From Pseudomonadota bacterium (GTDB lineage Bacteria > Myxococcota_A > Polyangia > Polyangiales > JAKSBK01): 39,027 bases of DNA. The stretch is from NCBI GenBank assembly GCA_022361155.1, contig JAKSBK010000399.1, positions 1 through 39,027 of the forward strand, given 5' to 3'. Under the pieces are notes generated by a model. The model worked only from the letters and a program-made list of their open reading frames with translations. It ran no database searches and was not told where the DNA came from. Position numbers and translations under genes: made by a program. Positions 1 through 7,375 of the stretch are shown piece after piece (the stretch's first letter is position 1; the number at the start of each line of letters is the position of its first letter).

Positions 1-140
1 GGCGCCCGCTGGCGGCGTTGGGACCTCCTCGAATATGCGCTGCACAGCATCGAAATGAACCGCAGTCTTCGTCGGTCCGCCTTGCCAGCGAGCCCCACTG
101 CAGGCCCCAACCAACCAGGATTCCTGTGGCGAGGCACTAG
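1..140 (+). repeat. MITE-like element, right-hand part (copy 1)
   Basis: This stretch repeats the core of the elements at 33991-34192 and 38888-39027, including the block that reads CTCCTCGAATATGCGCTGC near position 27 and a shared GCCTTGCCAGCG block. Its right end, at 121-140, is a degraded version of the terminal inverted repeat and finishes in CTAG, 3 bases before the stop codon of the NUDIX gene. The left end lies outside the window. It is the most diverged of the three copies. There is no gene inside it. Confidence 0.75.
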
Positions 141-143
141 CCC

Positions 144-536
144 TCATAGGTTCAAAAGCTGGTTCATGGAAGCCTCGTCTGCCGGCGTGAATGCGAACTG
201 ATCGAATTCCCCGGAAGTGATCCAGCGATAACTCTGGACCGCTCGGGTCACGATCCGCGACCCCCGCAGTGTGCACTCGTACAGGTACAGATCGACGGTG
301 TAACTTGGATACGGGTGGCTGACGAACGATATCAACTGACCCACGTCGACGTCCGCTTCCAGACGTTCCCCGAGCTCGCGGCGCAGAGCACCCGCATCGG
401 ACTCCCCAGGCTCGACCCGCCCGCCGGGGAATTCCCAAAGATTGGGCAGGACCGCGCCTTGGCGGCGCTGGGTTATCAGATAGCGCCCCTCGGACTCGAT
501 CACCGCTGCTACGACGCGGATCCTTCTCTGCTGCAT
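144..536 (-). CDS. NUDIX hydrolase, MutT-like
   Basis: A 130-residue NUDIX protein, by family a pyrophosphohydrolase of nucleoside diphosphates linked to another moiety; MutT-type members remove oxidised dGTP. The Nudix box is readable: GGRVEPGE, seven residues, then RELGERLEAD. The G-x5-E and RE parts are intact, but the second E of the usual EE pair is R and the following G is E, so metal binding may differ from MutT. The chain opens with RIRVVAAVI, the usual first strand. I chose the ATG at 536 because the family starts a few residues before that strand; an in-frame start at 593 would add 19 residues without a family match. Substrate cannot be told from sequence. The gene ends next to a MITE-like repeat. 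Confidence 0.85.
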   Translation of the reverse strand: MQQRRIRVVAAVIESEGRYLITQRRQGAVLPNLWEFPGGRVEPGESDAGALRRELGERLEADVDVGQLISFVSHPYPSYTVDLYLYECTLRGSRIVTRAVQSYRWITSGEFDQFAFTPADEASMNQLLNL

Positions 537-610
537 GCGACTGGTCTTACTACTCTCGCAGACTGAGTGTACGCGATCAGGGATCCAGGACACTAGCCAA
601 GCTGCCGACC

Positions 611-931
611 TCAGTGCAAGGGGTAGCCGCTGACGGTGTCCAGGTGGGGGCGCTCGACGGAGACTACACAGCTCGTGATCAGGTCTCTGCCGCTGTTCTC
701 GAAGCAGATCGACTCGCCGATGCGGGGTAGCCCCGGATTGGCACGAATCGACCCGTTGTCACAGAAGCGGATGGCACCCTGCACCCGCTGGCGCAGCGCA
801 AGGTGCCGGACCAGCCAGCGGCCGCTGCTACGATCGCGGACGGCCACGCAGGTATCCTTGCGCATGTGGTACTCCGTGTTTCGGGTAACGTAGACTCTGT
901 GGATTCTTCTCTCGGGTCCCGAGTAAGCCAT
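611..931 (-). CDS. conserved hypothetical protein, 106 aa
   Basis: I do not recognise a named family. The protein begins MAYSGPERRIHR and is soluble, with no signal peptide or membrane segment. It has several R/E-rich short strands, for example VAVRDRSSGRWL and GAIRFCDNGS, suggesting a small beta-rich fold. The ATG at 931 is preceded at good spacing by GGGAGG; a GTG five codons upstream has no such site, so 931 is the likely start. It is divergent from the mannose-6-phosphate isomerase gene, 123 bp away, and follows no obvious operon partner. Confidence 0.6.
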   Translation of the reverse strand: MAYSGPERRIHRVYVTRNTEYHMRKDTCVAVRDRSSGRWLVRHLALRQRVQGAIRFCDNGSIRANPGLPRIGESICFENSGRDLITSCVVSVERPHLDTVSGYPLH

Positions 932-1054
932 CAGCCGACCTCCCACCAGTCACCGCTGGTATTAAAGTCAAGATAGGGCTCACCGATCCCCAACGCCAAG
1001 TTTTCGGCAGCGGCCGGTGGTCCGCCGACTCGGTCGGCGCCGGTACGCGAGATC

Positions 1055-2176
1055 GTGTATAGATCCCACGTGAACGAACTGCTGCCCTTGCTGCTCGAAC
1101 CGAACAACTTCGCACCCGAAGAGCGCACGCCGTGGGGTGGCAACAAGCTGGTGCGAGGGACCAAAGCCGGTCTGGCGCGAGGGAGCGCGGCCGCAGCGGG
1201 CGCCGGCTCCGTGGGCGAAGCGTGGGAGCTGTCCCTGGGTCCCGAGCTCCCGAGCCGGCTGCTGGAAGGTGGGGCGCCGCTCGCAAACGCGATCCGGACG
1301 AGCCCGCTCGAGTGGCTGGGCGCCGAGGCCCGTCTCGGGCGTGCCGGGACAGCCCTGATGGTCAAGCTCATCGACACCCGCGAACCGTTGTCGCTACAGG
1401 TTCACCCGCCTGACAGCTACGAAGGGCTGGGGCCTGACGAATCGGGAAAGGAGGAGTGCTGGTACGTGCTGGACTGTAGACCGGGGTCCGGGGTGATGCT
1501 CGGTTTCCGTCCCGGTGTGACGCGGGCGCGGGTTGCCCGCTGTCTCGCAGCTGGCCGCGATCCGTCCCACATGCTGCAGTTCGTGCACGTCGCTCCGGGC
1601 GATTTCTTGATGGTCGCGCCAGGAACCCCTCACGCCATCGGCGAGGGCCTCACGTTGGCTGAGGTCCAACATGTGCTCCCGGGACACCGGGGCGTGACCT
1701 ACCGCTACTGGGATTGGGGGCGGCGCTACGACGAGGACGGGAAACCGAGCACAGGGGGTGAGTCGCGAACGCTGCATGTCGAGTCCTCCCTGGCGGTCAC
1801 CGCCTGGGATACCCACGTGAATCCGGAGCGAGCTCGGGCCCGGATGGGCCGCGTAAACCGACACGCACAGCCGGCGATCCAGTGGCTTTGTGGTACCGGG
1901 ACAGCACGGGTGGCCTCCACGCGGTTGCGCGTGGGCATCGTAGCAGGTCACGGATCGCTTCCACTGCCCGCGGCCAATGTGCTTAGAGCACTCACGGTGT
2001 TCGATGGGCGAATCGAGCTGCTCTCACGTCCCCGCTGCAGCGTGCCTTGCGGCTACACGGCCGTGCTGCCGGCCAGTTTGGGGCCGCTAACAGCGCGGCT
2101 CCACGGCGCCCACGCCATGCTCAGCGCCGTCCTGATTCCGCATCCAGACCGAAGCGAGCTGCCCGCGAAAGCATGA
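1055..2176 (+). CDS. manA: mannose-6-phosphate isomerase, type I (ManA)
   Basis: This enzyme interconverts fructose 6-phosphate and mannose 6-phosphate, feeding GDP-mannose and mannose-containing glycans. The zinc site of type I enzymes can be read: LQVHPPD gives Q115 and H117, the KEECWYV segment gives E134, and PGTPHAIGEG gives H193. The length of 373 residues is normal for the family. The C-terminal third is a cupin-like jelly roll with weaker conservation. The start is a GTG at 1055; another GTG at 1070 is possible. It leads a cluster with an FAD oxidoreductase, a glycosyltransferase and a polysaccharide deacetylase, so it probably supplies sugar precursor for a surface polysaccharide. 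About 100 bp containing a repeat fragment separate it from the next gene. Confidence 0.9.
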   Translation: MYRSHVNELLPLLLEPNNFAPEERTPWGGNKLVRGTKAGLARGSAAAAGAGSVGEAWELSLGPELPSRLLEGGAPLANAIRTSPLEWLGAEARLGRAGTALMVKLIDTREPLSLQVHPPDSYEGLGPDESGKEECWYVLDCRPGSGVMLGFRPGVTRARVARCLAAGRDPSHMLQFVHVAPGDFLMVAPGTPHAIGEGLTLAEVQHVLPGHRGVTYRYWDWGRRYDEDGKPSTGGESRTLHVESSLAVTAWDTHVNPERARARMGRVNRHAQPAIQWLCGTGTARVASTRLRVGIVAGHGSLPLPAANVLRALTVFDGRIELLSRPRCSVPCGYTAVLPASLGPLTARLHGAHAMLSAVLIPHPDRSELPAKA

Positions 2177-2187
2177 CCCACGCGTTT

Positions 2188-2240
2188 GGACGAGGGCCGG
2201 GTGCCGCTGGCAATGGCGAGGCGCAACGACGAGGAAGCCT
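2188..2240 (-). repeat. fragment of dispersed repeat R2
   Basis: Read on the minus strand, this 50-bp stretch matches 31960-32010 almost base for base: TTCCTCGTCGTTGCGCC, then TGCCAGCGGCACC, then GGCCCTC, with a 6-bp insertion. It lies between manA and the FAD oxidoreductase gene. It produces a false N-terminal extension of the downstream reading frame, which otherwise would appear to start at 2186. Confidence 0.65.
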
Positions 2241-2278
2241 TGACGCGAGCCGCGCCCTGGTGGAGATTCGACCGCCCC

Positions 2279-3571
2279 ATGAGCCAGCCGCCCGTTCAGA
2301 TCCTCGGCGCAGGCCTGACAGGAATGTCCGCGGCATACCATCTGGGCGACGACTGCGAAGTACACGAGAAGCAGCGACGCGCGGGCGGTCACGTGGTCAC
2401 CGACGAGGACCGGGGCTTTCGCTTCGACCGCACCGGCCACCTGCTGCACCTCCGCGACCCCGACATCAGCAGCTGGGTCAAGCAACTGCTCGGTGAAGAT
2501 GCGCTTCAGATCAGTCGGCGCAGCAGAGTCTTCAGCCATGGCACCTATACGCGCTATCCCTACCAGGCCAACACCTTCGGACTGCCGCCAGCGGTAGCCT
2601 ACGAATGCCTCATGGGATTCCTCGAGGCCCTGGCCCGGCGCGAGCAGATGCCCGAGCCCGCCAGCCTCGAAGACTACTTCCTGAAGTTCTTCGGGGCAGG
2701 ATTCAGCCGCCACTTCATGGTGCCCTACAACACCAAGCTGTGGGGCGTTCATCCACGTGAGATCACGGCCGACTGGTGTTCGCGCTTCGTCCCCCTGCCG
2801 ACGCTGGAGGACGTGATCGCGGGTGCCGTGGGGCTCGGCGGCCGGGAGCTCGGATACAACGCGACCTTCACCTATCCGCGTCGCGGCATCGGAACCCTGA
2901 GCGATGCCATGCGCGATCTGCTAGGCAGTACGATCCGTCTTGGCAGCGCGCCACGCAGCATCGACTGGAGGGCCAAACGCCTGATCTTTGAAGACCGAGC
3001 CGTTCCCTACTCCGTGTTGATCTCGAGCGCACCGCTGAACAAGCTGGTCGCGCTGCTGAGTGGGCCGCCCCCGGAAATCATCGCGGCCGCAGCCAAGCTC
3101 CGCTGCAACGGGCTCTATTACCTGGACGTGGCCCTCGACGTCCCCTGCGGCGTGGACCTGCACTGGGCTTATGTCCCCGAAGAGCGTTTCCCGTTCTACC
3201 GCGTCGGCTGCTACTCGAACTTCAGCGCCGAGATGGCCCCGGAGGCAAAGGCCAACCTGTACGTGGAGCTCTCGTCGCGAAGCCCACCCGATCTACGTGA
3301 CCTCAGCCCGCAGATCGTGCAGGGGCTCGTGGAGATGGGCCTAGTTCGCAGCAGCGACGATGTGCTGTTCATGCGCTTGCGGCACATGGAGCACGCGTAC
3401 GTGGTCTTCGACCACGAATACTATGGTGCGCTCGCGTGCATACAGGACTTCCTAACACACGAGAATATCCTCAGCGCGGGGCGCTACGGCGGCTGGAACT
3501 ACTCCTCCATGGAGGACGCGCTGATCTACGGGCGTGAGGCGGCGGTCCGAGCGCGAGCGTTGATCGGATGA
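2279..3571 (+). CDS. FAD-dependent oxidoreductase, UDP-galactopyranose mutase/protoporphyrinogen oxidase-like
   Basis: A 430-residue flavoprotein of the amine-oxidase superfamily. The N-terminus carries the dinucleotide-binding turn GAGLTG (residues 10-15) followed by an acidic residue in VHEK and the GGH motif of this superfamily. The middle contains YNTKLWGVHP and W-x-RFVPLP-type signatures common to UDP-galactopyranose mutase-like proteins in polysaccharide clusters. The C-terminus has the closing FAD motif, SAGRYGGWNYSSMEDAL. The ATG at 2279 is chosen because upstream in-frame codons come from a repeat fragment. The stop overlaps the next start (ATGA), so it is translationally coupled to the glycosyltransferase. 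The exact reaction is unknown; a sugar or lipid-linked substrate is likely from context, and haem synthesis unlikely. Confidence 0.8.
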   Translation: MSQPPVQILGAGLTGMSAAYHLGDDCEVHEKQRRAGGHVVTDEDRGFRFDRTGHLLHLRDPDISSWVKQLLGEDALQISRRSRVFSHGTYTRYPYQANTFGLPPAVAYECLMGFLEALARREQMPEPASLEDYFLKFFGAGFSRHFMVPYNTKLWGVHPREITADWCSRFVPLPTLEDVIAGAVGLGGRELGYNATFTYPRRGIGTLSDAMRDLLGSTIRLGSAPRSIDWRAKRLIFEDRAVPYSVLISSAPLNKLVALLSGPPPEIIAAAAKLRCNGLYYLDVALDVPCGVDLHWAYVPEERFPFYRVGCYSNFSAEMAPEAKANLYVELSSRSPPDLRDLSPQIVQGLVEMGLVRSSDDVLFMRLRHMEHAYVVFDHEYYGALACIQDFLTHENILSAGRYGGWNYSSMEDALIYGREAAVRARALIG

Positions 3572-4290
3572 TCTACCGAGACCAGGCACCCTACGTTACG
3601 GTCGTGATTCCGGTCTACGACGAGGAGACGATTCTCGAATCCGCGGTGAGGGAGCTCCTGGGTCGTCTCGATCGCTTTGGTTGGTCCTATGAGCTTGTGC
3701 TCTCCGAAAACGGATCCACCGACGCGACCCGCCAAATCGCATCGGATCTGGCTCGAGAGTTTCCGCAGGTGCGGCAGCTGAACACCGAGGGTGCGAACTA
3801 CGGCCGCGCGCTGCAGAGGGGAATTCTAGAAGCGCGGGGGCAGTATGTGATTTGTGACGAGATCGATCTGTGCGACACGGATTTCCACCAGCGCGCCATG
3901 GCGATCCTGGAAACCGGGGGCACGGACTTCGTCGTGGGATCCAAAGTCGCCGCCGGGTCCGAAGACCAGCGCCCGCTTGTGCGCAGGCTGGGAACGTTGA
4001 TCATCAACGGCCTGCTGCGCGCGTTGCTCGGTTTCAAAGGCACCGACACCCACGGGCTCAAGGCCTTTCGCAGGCGCGCGCTCAGCGACCTTGCCGAACG
4101 CTGCGTGGTCGATCGGGACCTGTTTGCGAGCGAGTTCGTCATCCGCAGCGAGCGGGCGGGCATCGGCATACGTGAGATACCGGTGCGGGTACTGGAAAAA
4201 CGGCCGCCCTCCATTCACCTTCTGCGGCGGGTGCCCAACGTGCTGTTCAATATGGGACGCCTGGTGCTAGCCATTCGCCTCAAGAGCTAA
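3568..4290 (+). CDS. glycosyltransferase family 2, dolichyl-phosphate-mannose-synthase-like
   Basis: A 240-residue GT-A enzyme. It opens with VTVVIPVYDEE and has the LSENGSTDAT nucleotide-binding segment. The metal-binding position usually DxD reads CDEIDLCD here, so an E-I-D arrangement replaces the standard motif. There are no strong membrane spans; the C-terminal helix LFNMGRLVLAIRL may touch the membrane. Family members move a sugar from a nucleotide donor to polyprenyl phosphate or a growing glycan. The start overlaps the upstream stop by four bases, and the deacetylase follows after two bases, so the three genes form a tight operon. Confidence 0.85.
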   Translation: MIYRDQAPYVTVVIPVYDEETILESAVRELLGRLDRFGWSYELVLSENGSTDATRQIASDLAREFPQVRQLNTEGANYGRALQRGILEARGQYVICDEIDLCDTDFHQRAMAILETGGTDFVVGSKVAAGSEDQRPLVRRLGTLIINGLLRALLGFKGTDTHGLKAFRRRALSDLAERCVVDRDLFASEFVIRSERAGIGIREIPVRVLEKRPPSIHLLRRVPNVLFNMGRLVLAIRLKS

Positions 4291-4292
4291 CC

Positions 4293-5231
4293 GTGCGCCT
4301 GGCTGCAGTATCGGTCGATCTCGATGAAGTGCCTTGCTACGCAGCAATTCACGGCCTTGATCCGCCCCACACCGCGGCTGCCACGGCCGTGTACCGGCGC
4401 GCGCTCGCACGCTTCGAAGCCTTGTTCGGGGAGCTCGATCTGCGGGCAACGTTCTTCGTAATCGGCCGCGACTTGAGGTCTTGCGGCAATGCCGATCGAA
4501 TCAGGAGGTTGCATGAGTCGGGTTACGAAATCGGAAACCACTCCGACAGCCACCTGTACGACCTGAGTCTGCGCGCTGTCGAGGTGATGCGCGGGGAGGT
4601 TGCACGCTGCAGCGAGCTGATCGCGGACTGCATCGGGAAGCGACCGCAAGGGTTCCGCGCCCCCGGCTACAGGATGAGCGCTCCGCTGTACGACGTGATC
4701 GCCGAGCAGGGTATGGTTTACGACTCGAGCCTGTTTCCTTGCCCTGTCTACCACCTGGCGAAACTGTGCGTGCTTGCACTCATGAAAGCGCGAGGTCGGA
4801 CAAGTGCCGCCGTGATCGACGACCCTCGCACACTGAGCGCAAGCGCGGACCCGTACCGGGTGGGACACCCCCACTGGCGAGCAGGCACGGGCGTGCTCGA
4901 GCTCCCTATCGGAGTAACACGAAACCTGCTGGGCCGCCTGCCCTACATCGGCACGAGCTTGATTGTGGGCGGGCAGCGGGGCACGGAGCTGCTTACGCGC
5001 GCTGTGCTTGGCCGACCCCTGGTCAACCTGGAGCTGCATGGCATCGACCTATGCGACCGAGAACATGACGATCTCGGTTTTCTTGCTGCCCACCAACCCG
5101 ATCTGCGCGTGGCTCTGGGGGCCAAGGAGCGTGCGTTGCGGCTGGCGCTGACGATGCTGCGGGATAACGGCTACACCTTTGTTACGCTCGCTGAAGCCGC
5201 ACAGCACTTCGGGCAGGGTCAATTAAGCTAG
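4293..5231 (+). CDS. polysaccharide deacetylase (carbohydrate esterase 4, NodB-like)
   Basis: A 312-residue enzyme of the NodB fold, which removes N-acetyl groups from polymer-bound sugars using a divalent metal. Motif 1 is SVDLDE (catalytic D and metal D), motif 2 is NHSDSH (the two metal histidines), motif 3 is RAPGYR, and LELHGID near the C-terminus supplies the late His motif. No signal peptide is visible, which suggests it acts in the cytoplasm on a lipid-linked intermediate. The start is a GTG two bases after the glycosyltransferase stop. Its 3' end overlaps the convergent RNase H gene by nine bases. Confidence 0.87.
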   Translation: MRLAAVSVDLDEVPCYAAIHGLDPPHTAAATAVYRRALARFEALFGELDLRATFFVIGRDLRSCGNADRIRRLHESGYEIGNHSDSHLYDLSLRAVEVMRGEVARCSELIADCIGKRPQGFRAPGYRMSAPLYDVIAEQGMVYDSSLFPCPVYHLAKLCVLALMKARGRTSAAVIDDPRTLSASADPYRVGHPHWRAGTGVLELPIGVTRNLLGRLPYIGTSLIVGGQRGTELLTRAVLGRPLVNLELHGIDLCDREHDDLGFLAAHQPDLRVALGAKERALRLALTMLRDNGYTFVTLAEAAQHFGQGQLS

Positions 5232-6011
5232 CTGGGGTGAGGGGTCGGGTTTGGGGACGGCGGTCCAACCCTCGCTGGCCCCGCCGTCCACCGCGCGCCG
5301 GGCCAGCTCGTCGGCGCGCTCGTTGAGCTCGACCCCAACATGTCCAGGCACGTGAAGCAGGCGCACGTCCGGCAGGCGTTCCAGCTCGGCCTTGGCGCGC
5401 GCGATCAAGGTGATGTTGGCCTTCGCTCGCCAACCCTTGGTCAGCACGCCGATGGCATAGCGGCTGTCCGTATAGATGCGTACGGGACGCCGGCTCCCCG
5501 CCACAGCCTGGACCGCGCGCACAATGGCGCTTAGCTCTGCCACGTTGTTGGTCGCCCTACCCAGGTACTCCGAGAGCTCGTGGCGGGCCCCACCGTCCAG
5601 CAGCACGACGCCGAGCCCTGCCGGACCCGGATTGCCGCTGCAAGCCCCGTCGGTGTAGGCAACGATGGGATCGTCCGAACGCCCATCTGCCGGCATCAGG
5701 CTCGGACTGTCGGCGTGACGCGGCGGCTGCTTGGGCGCAATGCGCTTGCCGCCCCGCGACGCCCCCGGCGGAAGCGCGGAAACCGATGCGCAGGCGTCAT
5801 CGGGTAGGGGCGCGACGCCCGGCGTTGGCGTGAGATTCTGCTGCGCAGCGAAATAGGCCCTAGACGCCTGCCGCGTGTAGCGAACTTCCACCCGTCCCCG
5901 CTCGGCAACCAGCCTGCCCTGCTGGTCACAGCGGGCCAAGACCGGCTGACCTCGCAGCGTAGCCTGCAACCAAGGCATTCCCGGGTCTACCACGAGCGGC
6001 AAACGGCACAA
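5223..6011 (-). CDS. rnhA: ribonuclease H, type 1, with N-terminal extension
   Basis: The last ~150 residues are RNase HI, which cuts the RNA strand of RNA-DNA hybrids. The acidic catalytic set is present: D in YTDGACSGNPG, E in NVAELSAI, D in YTDSRYAIG, and D in ERADELARR. Before it sits a region of about 110 residues containing W, R and Y-rich strands (GMPWLQATLRG, RGRVEVRYTR) and a Pro/Ser linker. This is not the usual hybrid-binding domain, which would carry aromatic residues near a short N-terminus. The start is weak: TTG at 6011, or ATG at 5978, which would drop 11 residues. The gene lies 25 bp after the AI-2E family gene on the same strand and may be co-transcribed. Confidence 0.85.
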   Translation of the reverse strand: MCRLPLVVDPGMPWLQATLRGQPVLARCDQQGRLVAERGRVEVRYTRQASRAYFAAQQNLTPTPGVAPLPDDACASVSALPPGASRGGKRIAPKQPPRHADSPSLMPADGRSDDPIVAYTDGACSGNPGPAGLGVVLLDGGARHELSEYLGRATNNVAELSAIVRAVQAVAGSRRPVRIYTDSRYAIGVLTKGWRAKANITLIARAKAELERLPDVRLLHVPGHVGVELNERADELARRAVDGGASEGWTAVPKPDPSPQLA

Positions 6012-6035
6012 GCGAAACCACCTGGCGACCAGCGG

Positions 6036-7178
6036 CTAGCCCTCGCCGGCGCCGAAAAAGCGACTCTGTTTGTAGTGGCTCAAACCGTGGATCAGAAAGA
6101 CTTTGACCACCGCGGCCATGGGCAATGCCAGCAGGACACCCGTAAAACCGAACAACTCGCCGCCCGCCATCAGGGCGATGAGCACCCACAGGGGCGACAG
6201 ACCGATCCGGTCTCCCACGATGCGCGGGGTGATGAGAAAGCCCTCCAGCAGCTGGATGACCACATAGACCGCGACAACCAACGCCAGCTGGAGCCACCCG
6301 GTCCAATTGAGCAGCACGATCAGCAGCGCGAGCCCCAGCGCCACCGCGCCGCCGACATAGGGAATGAAGGAAATCAGGCCGGCGACCAGACCGACAGGCA
6401 GCGCGAGGCGCAGACCGACAAGGCCGAACCCAGCGGCGTAGAGCACGCCGAGCAACAGCATGACCGACAGCTGGCCACGCACAAACTGACCGAGGACGTT
6501 GTCGACATCGGACGCAAGTACCCCCACGAGCTTCCGATGTCGCGGAGGAACGAGCTCATGGGCTGCTGCAACGATACGGTCGAAATCCACCAGCAGATAG
6601 AACGCCAAGACCGGCACCAGGACCGCAGCGGCTGCAGCCTGGACCACGGACGCGGTGCCTCCCAATGCCCAGCCGACAGCATGCATGACGGGCGCGAACA
6701 CGCTGCCGCTCAGCGATCCAAGGTCGATCGGCAAGCTCTCGACGAGCTCCTTCATCGTTGCCGGAAGCGGAGCTCCCAGCGAGGTCAGCCATGGCCGGAC
6801 GGCCGCCAGCACACGCTCCGCGCTGGCTGGCAGTTGGCGGGCGAAGGCAACGACATCCTGAACGACACCAGGCAGCGCGAGCAGCACGAAGGCCCAAAGG
6901 GCGCCCAGCACCACGAGCAGCAGGATGGCCGCCCCGAGCGAGCGCGGGATCCTCAGTGACTCGCAGCGGTCGAGCAGCGGATCCAACAAGTACGCGATCA
7001 GGAACGCGAACACGACGGCACCCACGACCCCGCGCAGCTGAAACACCAACCAACCGAAGCCCAATACGAGCCCAGCAGCTAGGAGCCAACGCACAGCAGT
7101 TGGAGGTGGGGACACAGCGGTTCGAGGTGGGGACACAGCGGTTCGGGGTTGGGACACAGCGGTTCGAGGTGGGGACAC
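6036..7178 (-). CDS. AI-2E family transporter (PerM/YdiK-like membrane protein)
   Basis: A polytopic inner-membrane protein with about seven to eight hydrophobic segments. Family hallmarks include the AFLIAYLLDPLLDR segment after the first spans, the long middle region before VLAFYLLVDFDR, and SFIPYVGG plus EGFLITPRIVG-like segments toward the C-terminus. Members export AI-2 or act as antiporters; the substrate here is unknown. The first 28 residues are not family-like: they are heptapeptide repeats (TAVSPPR) encoded by a 21-bp DNA tandem repeat. Each repeat supplies an in-frame GTG, so the true start could be any of several, from 7178 down to the one before RWLLAAG. No clear ribosome binding site marks one of them. 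Confidence 0.82.
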   Translation of the reverse strand: MSPPRTAVSQPRTAVSPPRTAVSPPPTAVRWLLAAGLVLGFGWLVFQLRGVVGAVVFAFLIAYLLDPLLDRCESLRIPRSLGAAILLLVVLGALWAFVLLALPGVVQDVVAFARQLPASAERVLAAVRPWLTSLGAPLPATMKELVESLPIDLGSLSGSVFAPVMHAVGWALGGTASVVQAAAAAVLVPVLAFYLLVDFDRIVAAAHELVPPRHRKLVGVLASDVDNVLGQFVRGQLSVMLLLGVLYAAGFGLVGLRLALPVGLVAGLISFIPYVGGAVALGLALLIVLLNWTGWLQLALVVAVYVVIQLLEGFLITPRIVGDRIGLSPLWVLIALMAGGELFGFTGVLLALPMAAVVKVFLIHGLSHYKQSRFFGAGEG

Positions 7179-7322
7179 AGCGGTTCGGGCTCTGGACGCG
7201 GCAGTTGGAGGTTGGGACGCGGTAGCTGGAGGTTGGGACGCGGCAGTTGGAGGTTTTGAGACCGTGCAGTTGGAGGTTTTGAGACCGTGCAGTTGGAGGT
7301 TTTGAGACCGTGCAGTTGTACC
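7097..7322. repeat. tandem repeat: seven 21-bp units then three 23-bp units
   Basis: Seven units of 21 bp (7097-7243, consensus near CGGTTCGAGGTGGGGACACAG) run into three identical 23-bp units (7244-7312, CAGTTGGAGG then TTTTGAGACCGTG) and a partial unit. On the minus strand the 21-bp units keep reading frame and encode TAVSPPR-type heptads at the N-terminus of the membrane protein gene. The 23-bp units do not keep frame. The array separates this gene from the divergent endopeptidase gene and occupies the place where the promoter for one or both should be. Confidence 0.95.
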
Positions 7323-7375
7323 ACCGCTTTGCCATTTTTTTGTCTGAAACCGGCTATTCGCGTACAGCTGTACCT

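Noticed and set aside
7097-7322. CRISPR-like array
   Set aside because: Units are directly adjacent without spacers and there are no cas genes. It is an ordinary tandem repeat. The same holds for 26161-26236.
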